Source of the DNA: Rhodoferax sp.
Lineage (GTDB): Bacteria > Pseudomonadota > Gammaproteobacteria > Burkholderiales > Burkholderiaceae_C
Direction: 5' to 3'
Assembly (NCBI GenBank): GCA_031291305.1
Contig: JARLJH010000022.1
Coordinates: 1-61,075 of the forward strand
DNA: 61,075 nt
Positions within the stretch are counted from its first letter, which is position 1. Each line of letters starts with the position of its first letter. The notes under the pieces were generated by a model. The model did not search any database. It saw only the letters and a list, made by a program, of their open reading frames with translations, and was not told where the DNA came from. Shown here one piece after another: positions 18,801 through 27,419 of the stretch. The translations under genes and the position numbers were made by a program.

Positions 18801-21781
18801 TGACCGAGGTGACCGAATGGTCCCTAGAGCTCTTGCAGCCGGTCCCTGATTCGGCCATTGGCATGGCGCATTCGTTGGCAGGTAGCTCTGCCACTGTCGG
18901 CTTTATGGCCTTGTCTGAACTGGCTCGCGCGCTGGAGCACGCGCTGGAACACACTCACCTGGGTGTGATGGGCTTGCCTGAGCACGCCCGTCTGTTTGTC
19001 GATGCAGCTGAAGACATCAGGCGCTTGCTGCATCAGTTTGCTGCAGGTTTTCTTAAACAGCCCGACCCGGAGTTGGTGGCTGCCTTGCGTGCCGTGCTGG
19101 ACTCCGATCTCTCGGACCAGGTGTTGCCAGAACAGGACTTGCTCGAAAATACGCTGACCGACCTCGATCTGGATTTTGGCGATGTCTTGGCGCCACAGGG
19201 TGCTGATCCGCTGGTTAGCCTGCGCGAAGAAGCAGAAGCAGAAGCAACTGCGTTTGAGAGGCCCGAGGCCGAAGCGCAAACTGTTCCAGCAGCGACTTCA
19301 GCGCCAATGGATGCGGGAGAGTTGCAAGCTGCAAAATCCGATGAAACTGAGCTGGTAATTGATACGTCCGGTGCTGATCGCACCGACAGTCTTGAAGTGG
19401 TTGCCCTGCCGGTTGAAGAAGACACTGAAGCATTTGATTCGTTGGATGTGGATCTGTTCCCAATTTTTGAGGAAGAGGCGCTGGAACTGCTGCCGCAACT
19501 TAGCGGCGCGTTGCGCCAATGGAGTGCACGTCCGGACAATCTGAGTGCCCGGCAAGAGGCTTTGCGTATTTTGCACACCCTCAAGGGTAGCGCGCGGTTG
19601 GCAGGTGCCATGCGTCTTGGCGAAATGTCGCACCGCATGGAATCGGCGGTTGAGCAGATTGATGCCGAGACGGCGCAATCCGTCCAAGTGGAGCCATTGC
19701 TGACGCGACTGGATGCCATCACTGCCTGTTTCGAAGCTTTGCGTGCCACGCCCCAGGCGGAATTGCTGCTGCCGGAAGTGGCAGAAACCGTTCCGGGTGA
19801 ACTCACGGCGATTCCTGCGGACTTGTCTGAACAGCCAGCCAAGGCTGGCGACGAGTCATCACTTGTGGCCATGAAACTTGCACCGTTGACGCAGGCGCCG
19901 TCACTGCGCCGTGCTTCCGGTCAAAACATTCGCGTGAAATCGCAGCTGATTGACCGCATGGTGGAGCAGGCTGGTGAGGTGATGATCTCTCGTTCGCGTT
20001 TGGAGTCGAGGCTGGGGCAACTGCGCGGGTCGCTCGACGAACTGACCGGAAACCTGTCGCGCTTGCGCTCACAGTTGCGTGACATTGAAGTGCAATCAGA
20101 GTCGCAAATGCAGTCACGTATGGCGCAGACCAAGGACGCTGAACAAAGTTTTGACCCGCTCGAATTTGACCGCTTTACCCGTGTGCAGGAAATCACCCGC
20201 ATGATGGCCGAATCGGTGCATGACGTGGCCACTTTGCAGCATAACCTGCAGCAAACGGTGGAAGGAGTAGAGGACGACCTGGCCGCCCAGGCGCGTCAGA
20301 CGCGTGATTTGCAGCGTGATTTGCTGCGCACACGCATGGTCGAGTTCGACAGCGTCGCGGAGCGTCTGCACGGCGTGGTACGACAGGCCGCCAAAGACTT
20401 CGACAAGTTGGTCAAGCTCGATATCGAGGGTGGCTCGCTGGAAATGGATCGCGGTGTGTTGGACCGCGCGTTGCCGGCGTTCGAGCACATTTTGCGCAAT
20501 GCCGTGGGCCACGGCATTGAGTCCGCGCTGGTGCGCAAGGCTGCGGGTAAGCCTGAAATGGGTGTCATCACCCTGAAGGTTGAGCAGCACAGCAATGATG
20601 TGGCTGTGACCTTCAGTGACGACGGCAAGGGTCTGAATCTGGCGCGCATCCGGGATAAAGCCCTGGCCAGCGGCGCGATTCGGGCTGACCAGACGCTTTC
20701 GGATGAGCAGGTCGCGAATCTGATTTTCACCTCTGGCCTGTCCACTGCCACAGAGGTGAGCGAGATGGCTGGCCGCGGCATTGGCATGGACGTGGTGCGC
20801 AACGAGGTCAATGCCCTGGGTGGGCGTGTGGAACTCAGCACCCAGTCAGGTCAGGGCACACAGTTCAAGCTGGTGATGCCGCTGACCACAGCCGTTAACC
20901 AAGTTGTGTTGCTGCGCCTAGGCGAGTTAATGATGGGCGTGCCAGCCAACCAGGTTGAATTGGTGCGTCGCGTGCCGGTGGCAGTGCTGCATGAGGCGTA
21001 CAAGTCCGGTCAGTTTGACTACAACGGGCACGATTTGCCGTTTTACTGGGGGGGCGCCTTGTTGCAAACCTCCGCTGCCAGTAGCGAGCCACATGTCAAG
21101 ACGGCAGCGGTGGCGATTCTGCGCAGTGCGGGCCAGTTTGTCGCGCTGCATGTGGATGAAGTGTTGGGCAATCAGGAGGTGGTTGTCAAGAACCTGGGGC
21201 CGCAGTTGTCTCGCCTGCCTGGACTGTCCGGCATGTCGTCGCTGGCTTCTGGCGCAGTGGTGTTGATCTATAACGTCGTTGCGCTGGCCAGCGCCTATGG
21301 CGAGCAGGCGCATGCCTATACCGCTGCGCATGCGGGCGCGGTGGCGGTGGAAGGCGCTCAGGGCAACGCTGACCAGGTTGCGTCCGTGGCGGTGCAGCAG
21401 GTGCCGCTAATTCTGGTGGTGGACGACTCCATCACTGTGCGGCGTGTCACTCAGCGCTTGCTTAAACGCGAGGGTTATCGGGTCGCGCTGGCTTCGGATG
21501 GCTTGCAGGCACTGGAGCAATTGCAGCTTGAAAAACCCGCCGTGGTGCTGGCCGACATCGAAATGCCGCGTATGGATGGCTTTGATCTGGTACGCAACAT
21601 CCGTGCGGATGACAAGCTCAAAGACCTGCCGGTAATCATGATCACCTCACGTATTGCGGAAAAGCATCGCGAATATGCGCGAGCGCTGGGTGTGGATCAC
21701 TACCTGGGCAAACCTTATCCAGAAGACGAATTGATTGCGCTGGTGCACGACTATTGTCATGCGGAGTTAAGTGCCAAATAG
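15836..21781 (+). CDS. chpA: Hybrid chemosensory histidine kinase ChpA/PilL
   Basis: A 1981-residue CheA-type hybrid kinase, the central kinase of the type IV pilus Chp system. Three HPt-like sites are visible. RSFHTLKGSSRMVG has the phospho-accepting His at about residue 688. MAHSLAGSSATVG is at about 1012 and is diverged. RILHTLKGSARLAG is at about 1247. They are linked by acidic, Pro/Glu-rich spacers. A dimerisation region, the HATPase domain (HILRNAVGHGIE near 1550, then GRGIGMDVV), a CheW-like domain and a C-terminal receiver (LILVVDDSITVRR from about 1858, VLADIEMPRMDGFD) follow. No methyltransferase or methylesterase genes accompany it. Confidence 0.92.
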   Translation: MQSAAMTAENVNLEPDLGPLAWVLDELRKSLDGATQALRRFVRDAELSRGSDIGALDASHLRIARQQLHQAVGALEMVGLEVPARMLRAMEALVHKFVQRPEFCSDDAALKVERASFALADYLEAVLKGKALSSVALFPQYRDVLTLVGDDRIHPADLWGYDWRWVDVAVPAEVRPLPYDLVVRSRIDGFILKVVKTGHARSALALRDLSLGFAANQAELHPRVWWMVCAAYFEAVALGLCASDLYEKRAATHVLLQYRTLARGESDISERLVRDLLFFCSQAVPQTPQETPALCAVHQAYGFPAPIRVDYDKPQFGRFDPAVLAQARKRVAAAAETWSSLSGGDVNRIKAAADQFGLVADSIVRLNPDNGKLSAALLRALETVTRSGSAPATALAMEVATAVLYLEAAYEDLDPDSAKTVARGNRLAERLDHVMAGGQPEPLDAWMEELYRRVSDRQVMGSVVDELRTTLGEVETSLDAFFRHPEEKLPLQEVPGRLAQMRGVFSVLGLDQAALAALRMRDSVERLLINGVDTPQQRKSDFDKLGNSLGTLGFLIDMLSYQRELAKKLFVYDDAEGEFRSVMGRQKAADGETAAVAITPPTPPQSTEPVLEPSAPQSLAPDMAAQRLPAPQPAVAPVTTDEEDDAELRSIFMEEAREVIVTGLGAVDALHSHPEDMDQQTSLRRSFHTLKGSSRMVGLNEFGEAAWAMEQLLNAWLPQQLPVGPELVHLAHQALQGFGQWINDIETNQDATWRALPFRRAADSLRLDGIGMDLGLPGAAVPVETPAPAPLTQTDEIDNLLAQSPAVPVSTQEEPIEDVLLTPSGETVDFLATQIGDFGHTHTVDFSETLISHFGDLSWPGAEPQPVAAAGEEGVQETEKVEQPSSAEPDVLEPISESEAPIELLLPDIEADVRSAELGLDLDLESNLALESVPEAPLPVLPEPAAEQPLEPAAEPAEEQVKVIGSLRIGIPLYNVFLNEADEWSRRLLTEVTEWSLELLQPVPDSAIGMAHSLAGSSATVGFMALSELARALEHALEHTHLGVMGLPEHARLFVDAAEDIRRLLHQFAAGFLKQPDPELVAALRAVLDSDLSDQVLPEQDLLENTLTDLDLDFGDVLAPQGADPLVSLREEAEAEATAFERPEAEAQTVPAATSAPMDAGELQAAKSDETELVIDTSGADRTDSLEVVALPVEEDTEAFDSLDVDLFPIFEEEALELLPQLSGALRQWSARPDNLSARQEALRILHTLKGSARLAGAMRLGEMSHRMESAVEQIDAETAQSVQVEPLLTRLDAITACFEALRATPQAELLLPEVAETVPGELTAIPADLSEQPAKAGDESSLVAMKLAPLTQAPSLRRASGQNIRVKSQLIDRMVEQAGEVMISRSRLESRLGQLRGSLDELTGNLSRLRSQLRDIEVQSESQMQSRMAQTKDAEQSFDPLEFDRFTRVQEITRMMAESVHDVATLQHNLQQTVEGVEDDLAAQARQTRDLQRDLLRTRMVEFDSVAERLHGVVRQAAKDFDKLVKLDIEGGSLEMDRGVLDRALPAFEHILRNAVGHGIESALVRKAAGKPEMGVITLKVEQHSNDVAVTFSDDGKGLNLARIRDKALASGAIRADQTLSDEQVANLIFTSGLSTATEVSEMAGRGIGMDVVRNEVNALGGRVELSTQSGQGTQFKLVMPLTTAVNQVVLLRLGELMMGVPANQVELVRRVPVAVLHEAYKSGQFDYNGHDLPFYWGGALLQTSAASSEPHVKTAAVAILRSAGQFVALHVDEVLGNQEVVVKNLGPQLSRLPGLSGMSSLASGAVVLIYNVVALASAYGEQAHAYTAAHAGAVAVEGAQGNADQVASVAVQQVPLILVVDDSITVRRVTQRLLKREGYRVALASDGLQALEQLQLEKPAVVLADIEMPRMDGFDLVRNIRADDKLKDLPVIMITSRIAEKHREYARALGVDHYLGKPYPEDELIALVHDYCHAELSAK

Positions 21782-21894
21782 GCCTCTGGCCCCCGTCGAA
21801 TAACGGGAAGTAGCTCTAAAAAGCGTATCAGACTATTGATGCTGATCGGTGAGGTTTGAGTTTGGTTACAGGTTGAAGGCCGAGCTCGTCGTGT
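21782..21894. repeat. Intergenic space with dispersed-repeat copy
   Basis: Between the convergent chpA and photolyase genes lies another copy of the dispersed element (about 21783-21825). It has a 5-bp CCCGT/ACGGG stem and the tail gtagctct. The stem could work as a weak bidirectional terminator; there is no convincing T-run. Confidence 0.45.
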
Positions 21895-23382
21895 TCAAGG
21901 CTGCTGGATAACCTTTTTTTTGACCACCGCATAGCGCGCCAGTGTCTTGGCTCTCGCCTCATCGTGCATCACCATCGGCTGCGGGTAATTGCCACCCAGA
22001 ATGATGCCGGCCGCCCGTAGCTCCATTGGTTTCGCTAGCCAGGGTGCATGGATGCTTTTGCTGGACAAGCCTGCGAGTTGCGGCAGGTAGCGGTGGATGA
22101 ACTTGCCATCCGGGTCAAACTTTTCGCTTTGGCTGACTGGGTTGAAGATGCGAAAGTAGGGCTGCGCGTCGCAGCCGCTAGAGGCCACCCACTGCCAGCC
22201 GCCATTGTTGGCACTTTGGTCAAAGTCGTTGAGGTGTTCGGCAAAATAGCGCTCGCCCCAGCGCCAGTCCAACCCCAGGTCTTTCACCAGAAAACTTCCC
22301 GCCACCATGCGCAGACGGTTGTGCATGTAGCCGGTCAGGTTGATCTGCGCCATCGCCGCATCCACCAGCGGGTAGCCGGTGCGGCCCTCGCACCAAGCGG
22401 CAAACATCGCTTGGGCGACGGGGCCGCTTTCCCAGGTTATGGCGTCGTATTCGGGTTTGAACGCCCTTTGCGCCACATGGGGAAAATTGGCCAGAATCGA
22501 GGCATAAAAGTCGCGCCAGATCAGTTCGCTTAGCCACACCGCTGCGCCTGCGCTGCCCGCCAGTTGCCGTTGCCAAGCGGTTGCAACTAGCTGCCGCACT
22601 GACACGGTGCCAAAACGCAGGTGCATGCCAAGGTAGCTCGGCCCTTTGACCGCAGGGTAGTCTCGCGTGGCGTGGTAGTTGTCCATGCGCTCCAGAAAAT
22701 CCGCCAACAAAGCCTGGGCACCACGCATGCCGGTAGGGATTTTCAGGGTGCTCAGGTTGCTCGGACTGAACCCGATCTCTGCAAGTGTGGGGACTGGGGC
22801 TTGCAAAGCTGCAGGTCGAGGTGCCAGGCGCCCCCCCAGTGCATCCGCCGGGTGATCGGCCAGATATTCAGGGGACAGGCGTGATAACCAGTTGTTTTTG
22901 TATGGCGTAAACACGCCATACACCGTGCCACTCTGCGTCAAGATTTCCCGTCGTTCAAAAATCACGTGGTCCTTGCAGGTGACGAGGGCGATGCCCGCAT
23001 CTTGCAGCGCGGCGGCAACGGCTGTATCGCGAGCCAAGGCTTGGGGCTCATCATCGCGTCCGGCAAAGACAGCCTGCGCCTGGAGCTGATGAGCCAGCCG
23101 CACCACTTCACCGCTGGCCACGCCGTGCCGCACGATCAGGCCCACTTGTGCATGGCCACTCAGAAGTCGTAGCGCCTCATCCAGTTCCACCAGGGATTCA
23201 CGGATGAATTCAACCCGTCGGTCCACACGCGGCAAGGCATCCAGAATATTCCGGTCAAAGACAAAAACGCAGTGCACCTTGCGGCAACGGCTCAAAGCCT
23301 GATGCAGTGCGGCGTTGTCCGTAGTGCGTAAATCGCGCCTGAACCACATCAGTCCGGTGTCAAGTTTGTCGAGGATGTTCAT
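21895..23382 (-). CDS. phrB: Deoxyribodipyrimidine photolyase
   Basis: A blue-light DNA repair enzyme that splits cyclobutane pyrimidine dimers. From ATG at 23382 it has 495 residues. The N-terminal antenna domain opens GLMWFRRDLRTTDNAAL, and the C-terminal FAD domain shows LIWRDFYASIL, TGYPLVDAAMAQ, TGYMHNRLRM and the hallmark SANNGGWQW, followed by FRIFNP. These are class I CPD photolyase features. The frame is open to 23667, but that extension overlaps yqgE on the other strand and precedes the conserved first strand, so it was not included. The gene is divergent from yqgE with only 15 bp between starts. Confidence 0.9.
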   Translation of the reverse strand: MNILDKLDTGLMWFRRDLRTTDNAALHQALSRCRKVHCVFVFDRNILDALPRVDRRVEFIRESLVELDEALRLLSGHAQVGLIVRHGVASGEVVRLAHQLQAQAVFAGRDDEPQALARDTAVAAALQDAGIALVTCKDHVIFERREILTQSGTVYGVFTPYKNNWLSRLSPEYLADHPADALGGRLAPRPAALQAPVPTLAEIGFSPSNLSTLKIPTGMRGAQALLADFLERMDNYHATRDYPAVKGPSYLGMHLRFGTVSVRQLVATAWQRQLAGSAGAAVWLSELIWRDFYASILANFPHVAQRAFKPEYDAITWESGPVAQAMFAAWCEGRTGYPLVDAAMAQINLTGYMHNRLRMVAGSFLVKDLGLDWRWGERYFAEHLNDFDQSANNGGWQWVASSGCDAQPYFRIFNPVSQSEKFDPDGKFIHRYLPQLAGLSSKSIHAPWLAKPMELRAAGIILGGNYPQPMVMHDEARAKTLARYAVVKKKVIQQP

Positions 23383-23397
23383 CGCTAAAATGGTTTG

Positions 23398-23997
23398 ATG
23401 ACCTCCGATTCTGACTCTACCAACCTGACGAATCATTTCTTGATCGCCATGCCTGGCCTGCAGGATCCACTTTTTTCGCGTAGCGTCGTCTATTTGTGTG
23501 AGCACAGCGAGCGGGGCGCACTGGGCTTGGTCATTAACAAGCCCTGTGACATCTCTCTCAAGGGCCTGTTTGACAAGGTCGAGCTGCCCCTGATGCGGGC
23601 CGATTTGAGCGACGATCCAATTTTTTATGGTGGCCCGGTGCAGACGGAGCGTGGTTTCGTGCTGCACGAGGCAATTTTCAAGGATGCCGACAAGCCCATA
23701 GATCCGGTTTACTCGTCCACCATGATCATTCCTGGCGGACTCGAGATGACCACTTCGCGAGATGTGCTGGAAGCCATCTCGACAGGTTCAGGCCCGCGTA
23801 AAGTACTGATCTCATTGGGCTACTCTTCCTGGGGCGAGGGTCAGCTGGAGTCGGAGTTGATCGAGAACAGTTGGCTCACCGTGCAGGCGGATGCTCGACT
23901 CATTTTTGACACACCGGTGGAGCAGCGTTACGAACAGGCGCTGCAACTGCTGGGCCTGGAAGCCTGGATGTTGCTGCCCGATGCCGGTCATGGCTAA
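23398..23997 (+). CDS. yqgE: YqgE/AlgH family protein
   Basis: A 199-residue cytosolic protein of the DUF179/YqgE-AlgH family. It has the family opening NHFLIAMPGLQDPLFSRSVVYLCEHSERGALGLVINKP and the later GGPVQTERGFVLHE and LGYSSWGEGQLESEL blocks. Its biochemical activity is not established. It usually sits next to ruvX, as here. ATG at 23398 was chosen over the TTG one codon earlier. Confidence 0.88.
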   Translation: MTSDSDSTNLTNHFLIAMPGLQDPLFSRSVVYLCEHSERGALGLVINKPCDISLKGLFDKVELPLMRADLSDDPIFYGGPVQTERGFVLHEAIFKDADKPIDPVYSSTMIIPGGLEMTTSRDVLEAISTGSGPRKVLISLGYSSWGEGQLESELIENSWLTVQADARLIFDTPVEQRYEQALQLLGLEAWMLLPDAGHG

Positions 23998-24021
23998 AGC
24001 GCAAGAAATAATTCAATAAAT

Positions 24022-24462
24022 ATGGCTCTAGCCCCTATGGATAAAGCGCCAGTAGCTATACCTGTTGTAGCGACCGGTTTGCAGACTTTTCTGGCACTGG
24101 ACTTTGGCGTGAAGCGCACCGGCTTTGCCGTGGGTAACCGGCTGCTGCGAACCGCCCAGCCACAGGGCACGATCGCTGCAGAAGGGGATGCGCGCTTTGT
24201 CAAGATTGCTTCGCAGTTGAAAGTCTGGCAGCCTGACGCGCTGGTGGTTGGTGTGCCGTTTCACCCGGACGGTGCTGCCCATGAAAACACCATGCGTGCC
24301 CGGCGTTTTGCACGCCAGCTGCATGGGCGTTTCAAGCTGCCGGTGTTTGAGGTGGATGAGCGATACACAACCACCGAGGCGCGATCAGACGGCGCGCGTG
24401 ATGCCGATGCGGCTGCTGCCTGCATCATCCTGGAACAATTTTTAAGGAATCTTCCCCCATGA
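24022..24462 (+). CDS. ruvX: RuvX/YqgF RNase H-like nuclease, N-terminus derived from a repeat
   Basis: RuvX (YqgF) is an RNase H-fold nuclease involved in 16S rRNA 5'-end maturation. The core begins at about residue 20: FLALDFGVKRTGFAVGN carries the first catalytic Asp, VVGVPFHPDG the middle motif, and FEVDERYTTTEA the second acidic residues. It has 146 residues, with an N-terminal extension of roughly 20 that is unusual. The DNA coding for it (about 24027-24062) is a copy of the dispersed tagccct...gtagctat element. The true start could therefore be later, but no good alternative ATG precedes the core. The stop overlaps the pyrR start by four bases. Confidence 0.85.
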   Translation: MALAPMDKAPVAIPVVATGLQTFLALDFGVKRTGFAVGNRLLRTAQPQGTIAAEGDARFVKIASQLKVWQPDALVVGVPFHPDGAAHENTMRARRFARQLHGRFKLPVFEVDERYTTTEARSDGARDADAAAACIILEQFLRNLPP

Positions 24463-24956
24463 GCATGTTGGAATTGGATGCCGAGGCCCTGTATGGGGAT
24501 TTGCTGAGTGATGTCCGCAGTGTGTTCAAACCCGACATGTACTTGATGGGGATTGTCTCGGGGGGTGCCTGGTTGGTGGAGCGGTTGCTGCAAGACCTGG
24601 CCATCACACAGCCCGCTGGTGTGATCTCATCGGCCATGCATCGTGATGACTATGGGCACCGGGGTATGACCGCCACAGTGCAGACGCAGATACCGTTTGA
24701 TGTGAATGGTGCCCACATCTTGCTCGTTGATGACGTGTTGTTTACCGGGCGAACCGTACGCGCTGTCATCAATGAACTGTTCGACTTTGGTCGTCCAGCG
24801 AGCATCAAGCTGGCTGTCCTGGTGGACCGTGGCGGGCGTGAGCTGCCCATAGAGCCCGACATCTGTGCGGCACGCATGCATCTTCCGGCGAATCAATCGA
24901 TTGCTCTGGCGCGTAGCGACTCCGGCCAGTTCAGTTTCAATGTGAAAGCGCTCTAA
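24459..24956 (+). CDS. pyrR: PyrR-type phosphoribosyltransferase
   Basis: A 165-residue phosphoribosyltransferase-fold protein placed directly upstream of pyrB. It has the PRPP-binding signature [13 protein letters not shown], the [10 protein letters not shown] loop and the [14 protein letters not shown] region typical of PyrR. In Gram-positive bacteria PyrR is a uracil phosphoribosyltransferase and an RNA-binding attenuator of pyr operons. In betaproteobacteria the regulatory role is less clear, and I see no obvious PyrR-binding attenuator ahead of pyrB, the two genes being only two bases apart. Confidence 0.88.
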   Translation: MSMLELDAEALYGDLLSDVRSVFKPDMYLMGIVSGGAWLVERLLQDLAITQPAGVISSAMHRDDYGHRGMTATVQTQIPFDVNGAHILLVDDVLFTGRTVRAVINELFDFGRPASIKLAVLVDRGGRELPIEPDICAARMHLPANQSIALARSDSGQFSFNVKAL

Positions 24957-24958
24957 CC

Positions 24959-25921
24959 ATGCTTTATAAGAAAAATCCGCAGCTCAACAAGAATGGCGAA
25001 CTCATTCACCTGCTGTCCACCGAAGGACTGCCCAAGAGCGTTCTGACGCAGGTGCTTGACACCGCCACCAACTTTGTCTCGGTGGGCGACCGTGAGGTCA
25101 AAAAAGTGCCGCTGTTGCGTGGCAAGAGCGTGTTTAACCTGTTTTTCGAGAACTCCACGCGCACCCGCACCACCTTCGAGATCGCCGCCAAACGGCTGAG
25201 CGCCGACGTGATCAACCTGGATATTGCCAAGTCGTCGGCCTCCAAAGGCGAGTCATTACTCGACACCATTGCTAACCTGAGCGCCATGGCGGCTGATATT
25301 TTTGTGGTGCGTCACAGCGAGTCGGGCGCCCCTTACCTGATCGCCCAGCATGTGGCGCCGCATGTGCACGTGGTCAACGCCGGTGATGGCCGCCACGCGC
25401 ACCCCACGCAAGGCTTGCTGGACATGTACACAATCCGGCATTACAAGAAAGACTTTTCTAACCTTACCGTGGCCATTGTTGGCGACGTGCTGCACTCGCG
25501 TGTGGCGCGCTCCGACATCCACGCGTTGACCACGCTGGGTTGCGCCGAGGTTCGTGTGGTCGGGCCCAAAACGCTGGTGCCGTCGGATATGGCGCAGATG
25601 GGCGTGCGTGTTTGCCACACGCTCGAAGAAGGCATCAAGGACTGCGACGTGGTCATCATGCTGCGGCTGCAAAACGAGCGCATGAGCGGCGCGTTGCTGC
25701 CTTCCAGTCAGGAGTTTTTCAAGAGTTTTGGCTTGACGACCGAGAAGCTGCAACTCGCCAAGCCGGACGCCATCGTCATGCACCCAGGGCCGATCAACCG
25801 AGGCGTCGAGATCGACTCTGCGGTGGTGGACGGCACGCACAGTGTGATCCTGCCGCAGGTGACCTTTGGCATCGCTGTGCGCATGGCGGTCATGAGCATC
25901 GTGGCGGGCAACGAGCCCTAA
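24959..25921 (+). CDS. pyrB: Aspartate carbamoyltransferase catalytic subunit
   Basis: Catalyses carbamoyl phosphate + aspartate to carbamoyl aspartate, the committed step of pyrimidine synthesis. The 320-residue sequence has the carbamoyl-phosphate loop [13 protein letters not shown], the [13 protein letters not shown] segment, [16 protein letters not shown] and the aspartate-binding HPGPINRG. No pyrI regulatory subunit gene is present. Instead a metal-less dihydroorotase homologue follows, the class A arrangement in which the pseudo-dihydroorotase is needed to assemble the transcarbamoylase. Confidence 0.95.
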   Translation: MLYKKNPQLNKNGELIHLLSTEGLPKSVLTQVLDTATNFVSVGDREVKKVPLLRGKSVFNLFFENSTRTRTTFEIAAKRLSADVINLDIAKSSASKGESLLDTIANLSAMAADIFVVRHSESGAPYLIAQHVAPHVHVVNAGDGRHAHPTQGLLDMYTIRHYKKDFSNLTVAIVGDVLHSRVARSDIHALTTLGCAEVRVVGPKTLVPSDMAQMGVRVCHTLEEGIKDCDVVIMLRLQNERMSGALLPSSQEFFKSFGLTTEKLQLAKPDAIVMHPGPINRGVEIDSAVVDGTHSVILPQVTFGIAVRMAVMSIVAGNEP

Positions 25922-25951
25922 GCAACCCTATATCTTTTTGAAAATACTGTT

Positions 25952-27268
25952 ATGAACAAACCCAAGACGGTGCTGATCCATGGCGGCCGGGTCGTCGATC
26001 CTGCCAGTGGTTATGATCAAAAAGCCGATGTAGCCCTCGTCAATAAAGCGGTGGTAGCTATTGGAAGCATAGCGTCTGACTTCCGACCAGAACTCACCGT
26101 CGACGCAACAGATTGCCTGGTGGTGCCTGGGTTGGTGGATTTGGCCGTACGTCTGCGTGAGCCTGGCTATGAGCATGCCCGCATGCTGGAATCCGAAATG
26201 TCAGCCGCTGTGGCTGGGGGCATCACAAGCCTGGTGTGCCAGCCCGATACCGACCCGGTGCTCGACGAGTCGGGGCTGGTGGAGATGCTGCGCTTTCGCG
26301 CCGAAAAGCTCCAGCAGGCGCGGGTTTATCCACTGGGAGCTTTGACGCGCAGCTTGCAAGGCACCATCCTGACCGAGATGGTGGAGTTGACCGACGCGGG
26401 TTGTGTGGCGTTCAGTCAGGCTGAGGTGGCACTGTCGAATACGCAGATCCTGCAGCGGGCGTTCCAGTACGCCAGCACTTTTGGCTACGCTGTGTGGTTG
26501 CGTCCGCAAGACGCCTTTTTGGGGCAAGGCGTGGCCGCTAGCGGCCCGCTGGCCACGCGCATGGGGCTTTCCGGTGTGCCGGTAATGGCCGAAACCATTG
26601 CCATGCATACCATTTTTGAACTTATGGGTTCCACCGGTGCACGTGTGCATTTGTGCCGCATCAGCAGTGCCGCCGGGGTTGAATTGGTGCGTCAAGCCAA
26701 GGCCAAAGGTTTGGCGTTGACCTGCGATGTCAGCATCAACTCATTGCACTTGACCGACGCCGATATGGGCTTCTTCGACAGCCGGGCCCGCCTGAACCCA
26801 CCGCTGCGCCAGCAGCGTGACCGTGATGCGTTGCGTGCGGGTCTGGCGGACGGCACCATTGATGCGCTAGTCTCAGACCATACGCCCGTGGATGACGACG
26901 CCAAGATGTTGCCCTTTGCCCAAAGCGAGCCCGGAGCCACCGGGCTGGAACTGCTACTGAGCCTAGCTTACAAGTGGCATTTAGACAGTGGCGTGCCTTT
27001 GACGCGTGCGCTGTCGGTTGTGACCGATAGCCCGGCGCAACTGCTTGGTGGAGCTTTGGGCTCGCGCCAGGGGCGCACGGGCCATCTGGCGGTGGGTGGT
27101 TTGGGCGATGTGTGTGTGTTTGATCCGCAGGCACACTGGACGGTACGGGCCGATGCGCTGGTCAGCCAAGGCAAGCACACGCCGTTTTCGGGCTATGAGT
27201 TGCCAGGGCGGGTGCGCTGCACAATGGTGGGAGGACAGGTGGTGTATCGGGCCGGTTTAACTGGGTAA
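25952..27268 (+). CDS. pyrC': Catalytically inactive dihydroorotase homologue (PyrC' / pDHO)
   Basis: A 438-residue amidohydrolase-fold protein of the type I dihydroorotase family. Active enzymes carry DxHVHLRxPG near residue 60; here the segment reads LVDLAVRLREPGYE, so both metal-binding histidines are gone (Ala and Arg instead). Other metal positions are also altered (WLRPQDAFL, SDHTPVDDD). It is therefore most likely non-catalytic and serves as the structural partner of PyrB, as described for Pseudomonas PyrC'. An active PyrC must lie elsewhere in the genome. The first coding part (about 26030-26075) overlaps a copy of the dispersed repeat. Confidence 0.88.
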   Translation: MNKPKTVLIHGGRVVDPASGYDQKADVALVNKAVVAIGSIASDFRPELTVDATDCLVVPGLVDLAVRLREPGYEHARMLESEMSAAVAGGITSLVCQPDTDPVLDESGLVEMLRFRAEKLQQARVYPLGALTRSLQGTILTEMVELTDAGCVAFSQAEVALSNTQILQRAFQYASTFGYAVWLRPQDAFLGQGVAASGPLATRMGLSGVPVMAETIAMHTIFELMGSTGARVHLCRISSAAGVELVRQAKAKGLALTCDVSINSLHLTDADMGFFDSRARLNPPLRQQRDRDALRAGLADGTIDALVSDHTPVDDDAKMLPFAQSEPGATGLELLLSLAYKWHLDSGVPLTRALSVVTDSPAQLLGGALGSRQGRTGHLAVGGLGDVCVFDPQAHWTVRADALVSQGKHTPFSGYELPGRVRCTMVGGQVVYRAGLTG

Positions 27269-27419
27269 ATCCATTATCCTGACCGGGGTTTGGTCTGCTG
27301 GCTACACGGCACCCCAGCTTGCTGCAAGACTACAATGAAAGTTAAGCTAGCAGCGATTTGCCCAAGTCGTTGCGCCCAATTTCAACACGGCCCACAAGTT
27401 TTCACGAAGGTTTAATGGC

